Part shown: positions 1 through 8,694 of the stretch, piece after piece | Layout of the letters: every line of letters starts with the position of its first letter | How positions within the stretch are numbered: position 1 is the first letter of the stretch | NCBI GenBank assembly: GCA_000308255.3 | Contig: HG326664.1 | Span: 177,368 to 241,367 of the forward strand | DNA from: Anaerococcus pacaensis 9403502 | GTDB taxonomy: Bacteria; Bacillota; Clostridia; Tissierellales; Peptoniphilaceae | Length of the DNA stretch: 64,000 nucleotides | Direction: 5' to 3' | Made by a program: the position numbers and the translations under genes | The notes under the pieces: model-generated | Told to the model about the DNA's origin: nothing | Seen by the model: only the letters and a program-made list of their open reading frames with translations | Databases searched by the model: none

Positions 1-4
1 TAAA

Positions 5-24
5 AAAGAGCCCTGAGGCTCTTT
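5..24 (-). terminator. Rho-independent terminator after the ptsI operon
   Basis: The arms AAGAGCC and GGCTCTT form a hairpin. On the minus strand it is followed by a T run, read as A residues at about 3-7. It lies just past the stop codon of the minus-strand kinase-like gene. Confidence 0.75.
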
Positions 25-915
25 CTATGTCCAGTTTGGAACATCTTGGTTAAAATAATCATACATTGCTAATAATGCATTTATTTCTTCTGTAGTAAGC
101 TTGCTCTCTTTGCCAGCCCTAATAGCTACTATACTATCGAGTATCTCATAAGCCTGATAAAGGCATAGTAATCTAAAGAATTTAATAGGTGGTTTACTTT
201 TATTAAAGTATACATCTAATAATCCTTTGGCAAAGGCTTCACTTGTTATGGCTATGAGATTTATTTGTGGGAAATCAAAGACTCGGTCTCCTATAGTATT
301 GAAATCAAGCCCTTCTAGGTTTATCGTTTTATCCTCAGTAACAAATACATGATTATAGTCTAAGTTTTGATATAGGTAGCTGGTTTTTAAGTTTTTTGTT
401 AAATGTTTATTGGAATTGATATAGTCGATTAGGATATAATCCTTATCACCTACTTCATTTACTCCGTGAATATAGAATAAATAATTAGCTTTTGTGAGAA
501 ATGACTTATACCAGTCAATATCATCACCTGGTTGTTGCTTATGGAGATTTTTTAAGATCTCACCCATCTGAACTCCCAGCTTGTAATTAGAATTCTTATC
601 ATTGGCTGACAAGAATTCTAACAGAGAAATCTCATTTCTGTATTCACTTAGGATGTAAGTTTTATTGAGTTCAGGAAATAAACCTATCTCGTAGGTATGT
701 TTAGGGTTAGCCCCTATCTCTTTTAACTTTTTATAGTTAATCTCACTATATAAGTCTAAGTACTCATTAGTATTGATTAGGTCAAGCTCAAATTCTTTAT
801 CAGAAGCTTTAAGTCTATACTTATCCTCTGTGATTTTACTTATATCATCAATTTCGATATTATTATCGGTAAAATATTTAGTTTTTTTAATTAAATCGAT
901 AATCCTAGTCTTCAT
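25..915 (-). CDS. Kinase-like protein of the aminoglycoside phosphotransferase fold
   Basis: This 296-aa cytoplasmic protein has the outline of the APH/choline-kinase family, but its signature motifs are degenerate. In the Brenner-loop position (usually HGDLxxxN) it reads QNLDYNHVFV, around residue 185. The later metal-binding segment reads LEGLDFNTIGDRVFDF, with the Asp residues kept. The histidine of the usual HGD motif is replaced. The gene starts two bases after ptsI ends, so it is probably co-transcribed with ptsHI. Substrate and activity are unknown; it may be a weak or inactive kinase. The fold assignment is inferred from motif order only. Confidence 0.6.
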   Translation of the reverse strand: MKTRIIDLIKKTKYFTDNNIEIDDISKITEDKYRLKASDKEFELDLINTNEYLDLYSEINYKKLKEIGANPKHTYEIGLFPELNKTYILSEYRNEISLLEFLSANDKNSNYKLGVQMGEILKNLHKQQPGDDIDWYKSFLTKANYLFYIHGVNEVGDKDYILIDYINSNKHLTKNLKTSYLYQNLDYNHVFVTEDKTINLEGLDFNTIGDRVFDFPQINLIAITSEAFAKGLLDVYFNKSKPPIKFFRLLCLYQAYEILDSIVAIRAGKESKLTTEEINALLAMYDYFNQDVPNWT

Positions 916-916
916 T

Positions 917-2614
917 TTATATATTTAAATTTTGCATAACCTCTTCAGGTGTTTCTAAATCTAAAATTTTATTTGATACTTCTTGTTCTTCTTTATAGCT
1001 AGATTTGATTATGGTATCTTTTATTTCTGCTATTTTACTAGATGCTGATGAGAATTCATCCAAACCTAGGCCTAGTAAAAGCTTAGTTGCTTCTGTATCA
1101 GATGCAAATTGACCACACATACCAGTCCATTTACCTGCATCATGACTTACATCGATAACGTGCTTAATAGATCTAAGGACTGCTGGGTTGAAGTTTGAAT
1201 ATAGGTCAGATATTAGTTCGTTACCACGATCTACAGCTAGGGTATACTGAGATAGGTCATTGGTACCAATAGAGAAGAAATCTACATATTTTATTAGCTT
1301 ATCTGCCATAATGACTGACGCAGGAGTTTCAATCATGATTCCTACTTGAAGGTCTTTGTTATAAGCTGTACCATTATCATCAAATTCTTTTTTGATTTCA
1401 TCGATTAGTTCATGGGTTCGTTTTATCTCTTCTATATTTATAATCATCGGTACCATGATTTGAAGATTTCCAAAGGCTGATGCTCTGATCAGAGCCCTAA
1501 GTTGGGTGATAAATATATCTTCACGGTCTAGGCAAAGTCTAATAGCCCTATAGCCTAAGAATGGATTTTCTTCTACTGGGAAATCAAAGTAATCAAGACC
1601 TTTGTCACCACCTATATCTAGTGTGCGAACGATAAGTGGCTTTTCTCCAAGCATTTCTGTAGCTTGTTTGTAGACTTCAAATTGCTCTTCTTCTGTAGGA
1701 AAGTGGTCGTTTTCCATGTATAAAAGCTCAGTTCTAAATAGGCCAACACCATCACAACCATTGGCAATAGCAACTTCTAAGTCTTCAATATTACCAATAT
1801 TTGCAGATACTTCTACGTGGTGGTCGTCAGTAGTGATAGCTGCTTGGTCCTTAATACTTGCTAGTCTACTTCTCTTCTCTTCTTGTTCTTTAAGTTTGTT
1901 TTCGTAGTGGTTTACTTCTTCATCCGTTGGGTCGATTAGGATAAAGCCTTGATCTCCATCGATAATAGCTCTTTCACCTCCAGCTACCTTCGCTGAAAGA
2001 TCCATCATACCTACAAGGGCAGGCATATCGAGAGTTTGAGCAATGATAGCTGTATGGCTGGTCTTACCACCAAGGTCTGTAGCAAAACCTGCTATATTAT
2101 CTTTGTTCATATTTGAAGTATCAGAAGGTGTTAGCTCTTTTGATATAATAATTGAACCAGGCTTAACAATTGATAGGTCCTTTGGTTTGATGCCCTTTAA
2201 TTTATACATCAGTTGATAGCCGATATCCTTATAGTCAGATGCTCTTTCCTTTAGATATTCGTCATCTATCTGGCTCATGAATTCTACCATTTCATTGATA
2301 GTTTCATTTAGGGCTAGCTCTGAGTTTTTAAGCTCTGCTTCGATTTTGCTATTAATAGTATCAGTAAAATATGGATCTTGTAATAATTCCTTGTGAGCAT
2401 TGGCTATATTTATTTGAGCTTCATTTGCTTCACTAGTATTTCCAAGATCTGTCATATAGGAGTCTATGGCTTCTATTATTCTATCTTTCTCATGGCGAAC
2501 CATATCTTCTGTTATCTTTTTTGTGTCTACTATTACTTCTTCTCTATTAAATAGATAGACTTCACCTATAGCTATACCAGTACTGGCCTTAATTCCTTCG
2601 TATCTAATTGACAT
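917..2614 (-). CDS. ptsI: PTS enzyme I (phosphoenolpyruvate-protein phosphotransferase)
   Basis: Enzyme I takes phosphate from PEP on a histidine and passes it to HPr, driving sugar uptake by the phosphotransferase system in the cytoplasm. The 565 aa are full length for the family. The N-terminal HPr-binding domain carries the active-site loop GGKTSHTAIIAQ with His187. The C-terminal PEP-binding barrel shows LFRTELLYM, the GTNDLSQYTLAVDR segment and a GMCGQ motif near residue 500, which corresponds to the conserved C-terminal cysteine. It lies downstream of ptsH with a weak hairpin between them and is followed by a kinase-like gene. Confidence 0.97.
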   Translation of the reverse strand: MSIRYEGIKASTGIAIGEVYLFNREEVIVDTKKITEDMVRHEKDRIIEAIDSYMTDLGNTSEANEAQINIANAHKELLQDPYFTDTINSKIEAELKNSELALNETINEMVEFMSQIDDEYLKERASDYKDIGYQLMYKLKGIKPKDLSIVKPGSIIISKELTPSDTSNMNKDNIAGFATDLGGKTSHTAIIAQTLDMPALVGMMDLSAKVAGGERAIIDGDQGFILIDPTDEEVNHYENKLKEQEEKRSRLASIKDQAAITTDDHHVEVSANIGNIEDLEVAIANGCDGVGLFRTELLYMENDHFPTEEEQFEVYKQATEMLGEKPLIVRTLDIGGDKGLDYFDFPVEENPFLGYRAIRLCLDREDIFITQLRALIRASAFGNLQIMVPMIINIEEIKRTHELIDEIKKEFDDNGTAYNKDLQVGIMIETPASVIMADKLIKYVDFFSIGTNDLSQYTLAVDRGNELISDLYSNFNPAVLRSIKHVIDVSHDAGKWTGMCGQFASDTEATKLLLGLGLDEFSSASSKIAEIKDTIIKSSYKEEQEVSNKILDLETPEEVMQNLNI

Positions 2615-2641
2615 ATTATCCTTCCTATTGTTTCAATAAAA

Positions 2642-2665
2642 AAAGGACACTTATTAGCATCCTTT
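2642..2665 (-). terminator. Weak hairpin between ptsH and ptsI
   Basis: On the minus strand AAAGGA and TCCTTT can pair across a 12-nt loop, and a T run follows. The stem is short, so partial read-through is likely. That would give more HPr than enzyme I transcript. Confidence 0.45.
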
Positions 2666-2677
2666 ATATAATCTATA

Positions 2678-2938
2678 TTATTCTGATAAGTTTTCTATAA
2701 ATTCTACTAATTCGTCAGCAAATTTTTCTTCATCATCGCCTTCAACTACTAGAGTAATTTCTGTGCCTTTAGCAATACCTAGGCTCATTACGTTAAATAT
2801 AGATTTAGCGTTTGCTTCTTTACCTTCTTTGATAATTTTAACTTCACCTGGATAATTTTTTACGAATTGTACTAAGCTTGCTGCTGGTCTAGCGTGTAAG
2901 CCTGTTTCATTTTGTACTACTACATTTCTTTCTGCCAT
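2678..2938 (-). CDS. ptsH: Phosphocarrier protein HPr
   Basis: HPr relays phosphate from enzyme I to the sugar-specific EII proteins. The 86-aa length is typical. The catalytic segment TGLHARPAA places His15 at the usual position. The regulatory site NAKSIFNVMSLG places Ser46, the residue phosphorylated by HPr kinase in Firmicutes to make the CcpA corepressor. A CcpA-like gene lies immediately upstream, matching this role. The start has a strong TAGGAGGATAT ribosome binding site. Confidence 0.98.
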   Translation of the reverse strand: MAERNVVVQNETGLHARPAASLVQFVKNYPGEVKIIKEGKEANAKSIFNVMSLGIAKGTEITLVVEGDDEEKFADELVEFIENLSE

Positions 2939-2970
2939 TATATCCTCCTAATTATTCTTACGTTAGTAAT

Positions 2971-2999
2971 ATTATATAATTTACAATCGTTTATTTCAA
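2971..2999 (-). promoter_or_regulatory. Promoter for ptsHI
   Basis: On the minus strand, TTGAAA (2994-2999) and a perfect TATAAT (2971-2976) are 17 bp apart. The -35 overlaps the stop codon of the upstream regulator gene, so ptsHI can be expressed independently of it. Confidence 0.7.
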
Positions 3000-4006
3000 C
3001 TGTTAGAACGGGTTGATTCACGTGTTTTGATGTTACAATCAATGACCCAATCTTCAGTTAAAATCTCATCTTCTTCCTTGATGCGCTTGATGAGTGCTCT
3101 TATTGCTATGGCACCAATATCGTAATAAGGGATAGCCACAGTTGTAAGATTTGGTCTATAGATACTTGCAATAGTAGAATCTCCAAAACCTACTACTGAT
3201 ATATCTTCTGGTACATCAATTCCATTATCTGCACAATAATCTATAAATCCAATTGCAACTGCATCAGTAACACAAGTAACAGCTGTAATCTTGTATTCAC
3301 TACTTATCTTTACAGCCTCTTCACCTATGTTATACCCATCATTACTAGTTAACCCATCAGTTTCTACAATATGGCAATGAATATCTAATTCTTTACAAGC
3401 CTTATCATATCCTCTAAATCTTGCTTCATTTAAGATATTATCTTCGTTGTGACCGATATAGAGCATTTCTCTATGACCGAGGTCAGCTAAGTATTTTGTG
3501 ATATTATATTGCTCTTTTTCGTAGTCAATCTTTACGGTTCTGATGTTTTTGTAGGCATGGTATTTATCTAATAATACGTATGGTATCCTTGTTTCGCGAA
3601 GCTTGATTAAAGTTTCATCTGTTATATCTTCTGTGATAATAATAAGACCTTCTACTTGTTTGGTTGCTAAGAAATCTACTGCATTGCCTAGGGCCTCTTC
3701 TGATCCGTAGGAACTAGAAAGAAGGATATCGTATTTATATACTCTACCGATTTCTTCTATGCCTCTAATAAGTTGGGCCATGTATTCTATACCAATATCT
3801 TTGACAATCACACCAACTAGATTTGATTTTCTCATCACTAGACTTCTAGCTAATTCGTTTGGCTTAAAGTCAAGTTTTTCAATCGCATCTAAGACTTTTT
3901 GTCTGGCTTCAGGACTTACAGGTTTGGAGTTATTCATTACTCTTGATACTGTAGATATAGAAACGCCAGCAAGTTTAGCTACATCTTTTATTGTAGGTTG
4001 CCCCAT
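2996..4006 (-). CDS. LacI-family regulator, CcpA-like
   Basis: The 336-aa protein begins with a LacI-type helix-turn-helix (TIKDVAKLAGVSISTVSRVMNN, residues 4-25) and the hinge segment FKPNELARSLVMRKSNLVGV. A periplasmic-binding-type effector domain follows and ends in a PEDISVVGFGDS motif. The domain order and the position next to ptsH suggest catabolite control protein A, which binds Ser46-phosphorylated HPr. Other LacI members have the same architecture, so the ccpA identity is inferred from context. It has its own RBS, and a terminator belonging to the upstream gene pair precedes it. Confidence 0.8.
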   Translation of the reverse strand: MGQPTIKDVAKLAGVSISTVSRVMNNSKPVSPEARQKVLDAIEKLDFKPNELARSLVMRKSNLVGVIVKDIGIEYMAQLIRGIEEIGRVYKYDILLSSSYGSEEALGNAVDFLATKQVEGLIIITEDITDETLIKLRETRIPYVLLDKYHAYKNIRTVKIDYEKEQYNITKYLADLGHREMLYIGHNEDNILNEARFRGYDKACKELDIHCHIVETDGLTSNDGYNIGEEAVKISSEYKITAVTCVTDAVAIGFIDYCADNGIDVPEDISVVGFGDSTIASIYRPNLTTVAIPYYDIGAIAIRALIKRIKEEDEILTEDWVIDCNIKTRESTRSNS

Positions 4007-4029
4007 AAATCATCTCCTCTCTATACAAA

Positions 4030-4052
4030 AAAAGGCCATCACCAGATGACCT
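4030..4052 (-). terminator. Rho-independent terminator
   Basis: On the minus strand, AAGGTCATC and GATGGCCTT pair around a short loop and are followed by seven T residues. It ends the two-gene transcript above (4060-5176). Confidence 0.75.
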
Positions 4053-4059
4053 TCATTTA

Positions 4060-4503
4060 TTATCTACCAGATATTACGTTTCTAACTATATCAACAACAT
4101 CCATTATTAATGTTGAGTAATCACCAACTGATGCAATTCCAGCACCAACAGTATCAACAGTATCGATTGCTGTTTCTCCGACATAGTTTACTGTATCTCT
4201 TATATCATCAGTAATACTATTTACATTAGTCATTGTATCATTTGCTTTAGCGATTGCCATTCTTAAGTTAGGATCTTGAACGATTGTATTAACGTTGTTC
4301 ACTAACATGTTAGCTTGATCAACAACTTCTGGAAGTCTATCGATTACTTGATCTAAGTTATCTTCGTTCTTGTCTAGTATTCCTTGGAATTGTTTTATTA
4401 TCTTGTTTAGGTTAGATAGAACCTTGATTAGGAATACTAGAGCAATAATACCAACAATTGTTAATATGATGTTGCCAAGTAAGTTAAAATTAATAGTAAC
4501 CAT
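4060..4503 (-). CDS. Small membrane protein resembling DUF948 (YtxG-type) proteins
   Basis: This 147-aa protein has one N-terminal membrane helix (about residues 10-27, NIILTIVGIIALVFLIKVLS) and then an amphipathic helical region with repeated short segments such as NNVNTIVQ and NDTMTNVN. The layout resembles DUF948/YtxG general-stress membrane proteins. It sits directly after a YtxH-like gene, as ytxG and ytxH do in Bacillus. Its molecular function is unknown. Confidence 0.6.
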   Translation of the reverse strand: MVTINFNLLGNIILTIVGIIALVFLIKVLSNLNKIIKQFQGILDKNEDNLDQVIDRLPEVVDQANMLVNNVNTIVQDPNLRMAIAKANDTMTNVNSITDDIRDTVNYVGETAIDTVDTVGAGIASVGDYSTLIMDVVDIVRNVISGR

Positions 4504-4513
4504 TTATAACTCC

Positions 4514-5176
4514 CTAGTTGTTTTTATTATTTTTTGCGTCGATATCTTTTTTAGCTTTTTTATCAGCTTCTTTTACTTCATCAGCTTTTTCTTTAGCTTT
4601 TTCAGCTGCTTTGTCAGTATTTTCTTTTACTTCTCTAGCACCTTCAGAAGCTTCGCTTTTGATTTCTTCACCTTTATCTTCTGCTACATCGCCTGCTTTA
4701 GCTGCACCTTCTTTAACATCGCTAGCTACATTGCTTGCTGTATCAGAGACGATATTTCCAATATCTTTTGCACCAGTTGCTACTGCATCACCAACATTAC
4801 CAGCTGTTTCTTTCACTTTTGCTCCAGTTTCTTTCGCAATTTCTGCACCGTATTCGAAACCTTCACGAACTGGTTCTAGGTCAGTATAAGCTCTGTATTT
4901 GATATCTTCGTAAGTATCTTTAGCTGTATCGATTGCATCAGCTGTAGTTTCTTTTACAGTTTGTACTGTTTCATCAAATGCTTCTGCGATATCTTCTCTA
5001 GTTTCTTTACCAGATTTTGGAGCTAATAATACACCTGCTGTTACACCAACTAGGGCACCAAGTAGAGCACCTTGTGTTCTCATTCTTGAATCGTGGTTCT
5101 TAGCTTTCCAAATTTCGTATTTGATTTCTCTTTGTTTCGCTCTTGCTCTGTCTTCAATATAATCTGCTATTGACAT
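4514..5176 (-). CDS. YtxH-like stress/envelope protein
   Basis: The protein has a YtxH-type membrane segment (GALLGALVGVTAGVLLAPKSGKETRED, about residues 37-63 of a 220-aa chain) that ends in the family signature LLAPKSGKETR. A very long Ala/Glu/Lys/Asp-rich amphipathic tail follows, with repeated VKETA- and DVAED-like segments resembling LEA proteins. The ATG at 5176 is chosen because AAGGAG lies 8 nt upstream; an in-frame GTG at 5185 overlaps that site. The role is unknown; stress protection is inferred from the family. Confidence 0.7.
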   Translation of the reverse strand: MSIADYIEDRARAKQREIKYEIWKAKNHDSRMRTQGALLGALVGVTAGVLLAPKSGKETREDIAEAFDETVQTVKETTADAIDTAKDTYEDIKYRAYTDLEPVREGFEYGAEIAKETGAKVKETAGNVGDAVATGAKDIGNIVSDTASNVASDVKEGAAKAGDVAEDKGEEIKSEASEGAREVKENTDKAAEKAKEKADEVKEADKKAKKDIDAKNNKNN

Positions 5177-5267
5177 ATATATCACTCCTTAAATTAAATT
5201 TTATACTAATTATTATATACCCACATGAAAATTAAACCAACACAATTATGAAAAAATTTTCCTATGT

Positions 5268-5436
5268 ATAAAAATATCCTAAGGTGGCCTTTTATTTAAT
5301 ACCTTCATTTGTGTGAAGGTGGGCAAGTTGTCTAGCATTTCTGAAGTCCACTCAAAGGAGGCTTTCCATCCAAACTAGAACAAGGCAATCCCTTATAAAA
5401 GTTGTAGGTTTAAATTTGGGCCTATACCCTTAGGAT
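5268..5436 (-). ncRNA. ssrS: Probable 6S RNA
   Basis: This gene-free stretch is almost self-complementary along its length. The outer arms TCCTAAGG and CCTTAGGA close a rod-shaped structure. Inner pairs include GGCC/GGCC and CUAG-containing arms around 5325-5395. A consensus promoter points along the minus strand and would start transcription just before the outer stem, and a short T run follows the closing stem. A length near 165 nt, one long irregular hairpin and an independent promoter fit 6S RNA, the RNA polymerase decoy. The primary sequence alone does not prove the family. Confidence 0.55.
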
Positions 5437-5442
5437 GATTTT

Positions 5443-5471
5443 ATTATAATATAATGGGAAAATTTTTGCAA
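5443..5471 (-). promoter_or_regulatory. Promoter of the 6S-like RNA
   Basis: On the minus strand, TTGCAA (5466-5471) and TATAAT (5443-5448) are exactly 17 bp apart. Transcription would begin near 5436, a few bases before the closing stem of the predicted RNA. Confidence 0.75.
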
Positions 5472-5479
5472 TAAAGTTT

Positions 5480-6328
5480 TCATATGATCTCTTTAATATC
5501 TGGGAAATCAGGCTTTGACAATAAAGAAACACTTTCATTAGTTAAAAACTTTTTAAAATCTATACTATAAGCGTGCAGTAAAAACCTATCTAAATCAATA
5601 TCAGACCCGTATAGCTTATCTCCAATTATTGGATGACCAAGATATGCTAGGCTTGATCTAATCTGATGAGTCTTACCTGTTTTAATATCAGCCATAATAA
5701 AACACACTTTCTTATTAATTGAACAAGCCCTGGTCCTAAAATATGTGATAGCCAATTCACCCTCACTTGATACATTGTAACGTTTGCTATCCTTATCATA
5801 TGACAAAAATACTCGTACTTCCCTATCGATATCAAGCTCACCTGCTACAACGGCTATGTATAACTTTCTAAAATTATTTTCTTCTATTTGTTTTTGATAA
5901 TAACTTTGGGCAAATTTGTTTTTAGCTATCATTATTAAACCAGAAGTATTCATATCAAGTCTATTTACAAATCTTATTTTTGATTTTATATTATTTTCTT
6001 TAAAATAAGAAGCTATGTGATTTGCAAGAGAAATTTGGTTTTTAGAATTAACTGTAAGTCCACTTTTTTTATTTATCACAAGTATATGCTCATCTTCATA
6101 AACTATATCTAATGCACCCTCTATAGGTTCATAGTCTAAGTCTTCAGCTGGAATAGGTACTTTAATCTGATCATTTTCTTTTAACTCTATATTTTTATAT
6201 AGCAAATCATTATTTAAATAATAACCTGATTCAATAATATCTTTTATTGCTCTTTCAGAAAAGTCATTTGCTCTTAAGATTTGCTTTAAAGTTTCTCTTT
6301 CTTTTGCTTCTAATTTTATATAATTCAT
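5480..6328 (-). CDS. RluD-family rRNA pseudouridine synthase
   Basis: This 282-aa enzyme probably isomerises uridines in 23S rRNA. It has an N-terminal S4-like segment (TLKQILRANDFSERAIKD) and the catalytic core. The active-site motif reads RFVNRLDMNTSGLIM, so the usual H-R-L-D is N-R-L-D with the catalytic Asp kept. The C-terminal family motif GKTHQIRSSLAYLGHPIIGD is intact. The start is set at ATG 6328, preceded by GAGGTGG; a longer frame would run into the divergent NAD kinase gene. The exact target site cannot be told from sequence. Confidence 0.85.
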   Translation of the reverse strand: MNYIKLEAKERETLKQILRANDFSERAIKDIIESGYYLNNDLLYKNIELKENDQIKVPIPAEDLDYEPIEGALDIVYEDEHILVINKKSGLTVNSKNQISLANHIASYFKENNIKSKIRFVNRLDMNTSGLIMIAKNKFAQSYYQKQIEENNFRKLYIAVVAGELDIDREVRVFLSYDKDSKRYNVSSEGELAITYFRTRACSINKKVCFIMADIKTGKTHQIRSSLAYLGHPIIGDKLYGSDIDLDRFLLHAYSIDFKKFLTNESVSLLSKPDFPDIKEII

Positions 6329-6377
6329 GCCCACCTCGTTTACTATGTTATAATAATTATATGAGAGGACTTTTGAT

Positions 6378-7163
6378 ATGACAAATATTATAAACATTTT
6401 CAGAAATAAATCGAAATTTAGCAAGAGTGTATTCTACAAGACTAAAGACATACTAGAAGAAAACGGCTACCAAGTAAGCTATACTTTTAATGAAAACGCT
6501 GATCTAAACCTAGTAATAGGTGGCGATGGTACATTTCTTAAGGCAGTGCATGATAGCAATTTCACAGATATTCCATTTATTGGGATAAATACTGGACATT
6601 TAGGATTTTATCAAGAAATTGAAGTCGATGAAATCGAGGAGTTTGTGAATGCATATAAAGAAGGCGATTTTCATTTAGAAGAGCTTACGGTACTCCAGTC
6701 CAATGTAAATAAGAAACGCATGGACTCACTAAATGAGGTGGTGGTTAAATCAAATCGAAATCAAATAGTAAGGCTTAAGGTATTTATTGATGGTACTTTT
6801 GTGGAGAATTTCTCAGGCGATGGCCTAATCATAGCTACACCTCATGGGTCGACCGCCTACAACTTATCTTGTGGTGGATCTATCCTCCACCAATCCCTCC
6901 AAGGCTTCATCATGACTCCTATAGCCCCTATATATTCGAATCTTAACAACGCCCTCATTAGCCCTGTGGTGCTGCCACAAGATGCTACTATTGAAATATT
7001 AGCTAGCAAACGTGATAATTACCACACAGTATTTATATTTGATGGCAAGGAATATACTACCAAGGACTATAAAATCACTATCAGAGTATCAAATCGCAAA
7101 GTAAAAAAACTTATTCTTGATAAAAATCACTATTGGACTAATATCAAGAATAAGATTTTGTAG
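6378..7163 (+). CDS. nadK: NAD kinase
   Basis: NAD kinase makes NADP from NAD with ATP or polyphosphate. The 261-aa protein shows the diagnostic GGDGT motif (NLVIGGDGTFLKAVH, about residues 44-58), then GINTGHLGF and SGDGLIIATPHGSTAYNLSCGG. It is divergent from the RluD-type gene, with TATAAT near 6349 in the shared region and GAGAGGA as RBS. It converges on the penicillin-binding protein gene with only one base between the stops. Confidence 0.95.
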   Translation: MTNIINIFRNKSKFSKSVFYKTKDILEENGYQVSYTFNENADLNLVIGGDGTFLKAVHDSNFTDIPFIGINTGHLGFYQEIEVDEIEEFVNAYKEGDFHLEELTVLQSNVNKKRMDSLNEVVVKSNRNQIVRLKVFIDGTFVENFSGDGLIIATPHGSTAYNLSCGGSILHQSLQGFIMTPIAPIYSNLNNALISPVVLPQDATIEILASKRDNYHTVFIFDGKEYTTKDYKITIRVSNRKVKKLILDKNHYWTNIKNKIL

Positions 7164-7164
7164 G

Positions 7165-8694
7165 CTAATCAAGATTTACTTGATTGAATATATCTATTAT
7201 TAAATTTCGGGCAATCGGTGCTACTGTCACACCCCCGGTGTCCTCCGAGTTTTCTATAACTATGGCTATAGCTATCTTTGGATCGTACGCTGGGGCAAAG
7301 CCCACAAACCATGCATCTATAAATCCATTGTTTTTATCTGTTGTTCCAGTCTTTCCAGCTACTTGTATGCCTTCTATATAGGCACCAGTTCCTGTTCCCT
7401 CATTTACAGCCGCTACCATTAAGTCTCTTATCGTATCAGCATTGGCCTTGCTTGTCACTTCTGATAAAACAGTAGGCTTAGACTTTTTAACTACATCCCC
7501 ATCTTTGGCTACTATTTCACTAACGAGCCTTGGCTGCATCATCTTGCCTTCATTGGCAATAGTAGATGTGACCATAGCCATATGAAGTGGGGTGACCTGG
7601 CTTTTACCATATCCAAAGCCCGTCATGGCAAGATCCACCTGATTTAGCTCCTGGTAAGGAATGATTGAGTCATATTTTTCAAGATCAAATTCGTAAGTTT
7701 TATTAAACATGTACTTATCTGTCATCTGCTTCATAGATTCTTTGCCAAGCTGGTCAGTTTTAGCTGCAAAATAGGTATTGACAGAATTTATAAAGGCTCG
7801 TCTAAGGTCGAGCATACCAAAGACTTGATTGTCAAAGTTTTTTATTTCGAAGTTTTGTATAAGCTCACTACCTGTATCTTCGTATGATTGGTCAATTTTA
7901 TGTTCTAAGATAGCATTGGTGGTGATAATTTTAAATGTCGATCCAGGCCTATAGAGCCCGTTTGTTGTCCTATTTACCAGAGGTCCATTTTGGTTGGCTA
8001 AGAGATTTTCCCAATCATTATCAACTGAGTTTGGATCAAAGGTTGGGTTTGATACCATGGCAAGGACTTCACCAGTTTTTGGGTTCATCACAACTGCTGC
8101 ACCTGTATAGTTTGACATGTAATTGTAGGTGAGATTTTGGATATTTTGATCAAGTGTTAGATATAAATCATTACCCTCATCGCTATCTACTACCATCTTC
8201 CTAAAGGATGATATGCCTTCATCTTTAAGATTTAATAGCTCTCTATTATATGATTTTTCAATTCCAGTTTTACCATAGGTATTGGAATTATATCCTGTTA
8301 CAGTAGCGCTTGTTCTGCCGTAATTATAATATCGCCTTTGATTGCCATTGGCATCTGTCTCGCTATAGGCTAGGACATTGCCATTTCTATCGTATATATC
8401 TCCCCTATCTATAGCATCTTCATTGATCCATAGCCTTGGATTGTAATCGTTATTGGCTATGGCTGTTGATTTGAATAGTTCAAAATATACCAGATATATG
8501 GCAAGGCCCATGAAGATAAGGACGAAGAATATCATGACAAATAATAATCTTTTATTTAAGGTAGTCTTAGATAGGACTTTTAGATTTCTACTGTCATTTA
8601 GCCTTTGTTGTTCTTCCTTTTCTCGTAGTTTATCAACGACAGTTTTATTAGGTTTTCGCTTCTTCTTTGACTGATATCTTTTCTTATCACTCAT
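7165..8694 (-). CDS. Penicillin-binding protein, class B-like transpeptidase (PbpA/FtsI type)
   Basis: This enzyme cross-links peptidoglycan outside the membrane. A basic cytoplasmic tail (residues 1-45) and one membrane helix (about 48-70) precede a short dimerisation-type domain and the transpeptidase domain. The active-site triad is visible: SxxK in GSTFK, SxN in FINSVNTYF, and KTG in VAGKTGTTDKNNG. The ATG at 8694 is preferred because GGAG lies 9 nt upstream; the upstream ATG at 8703 has no spacing. The gene overlaps the end of the RodA/FtsW-type gene, its likely glycosyltransferase partner. Confidence 0.9.
   Translation of the reverse strand: MSDKKRYQSKKKRKPNKTVVDKLREKEEQQRLNDSRNLKVLSKTTLNKRLLFVMIFFVLIFMGLAIYLVYFELFKSTAIANNDYNPRLWINEDAIDRGDIYDRNGNVLAYSETDANGNQRRYYNYGRTSATVTGYNSNTYGKTGIEKSYNRELLNLKDEGISSFRKMVVDSDEGNDLYLTLDQNIQNLTYNYMSNYTGAAVVMNPKTGEVLAMVSNPTFDPNSVDNDWENLLANQNGPLVNRTTNGLYRPGSTFKIITTNAILEHKIDQSYEDTGSELIQNFEIKNFDNQVFGMLDLRRAFINSVNTYFAAKTDQLGKESMKQMTDKYMFNKTYEFDLEKYDSIIPYQELNQVDLAMTGFGYGKSQVTPLHMAMVTSTIANEGKMMQPRLVSEIVAKDGDVVKKSKPTVLSEVTSKANADTIRDLMVAAVNEGTGTGAYIEGIQVAGKTGTTDKNNGFIDAWFVGFAPAYDPKIAIAIVIENSEDTGGVTVAPIARNLIIDIFNQVNLD

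Noticed and set aside
4370..4889. Long open frames antisense to the YtxH-like and DUF948-like genes
   Set aside because: They are Phe/Ser-rich shadows of Ala/Glu/Lys-rich coding sequence and lack RBS and known motifs.
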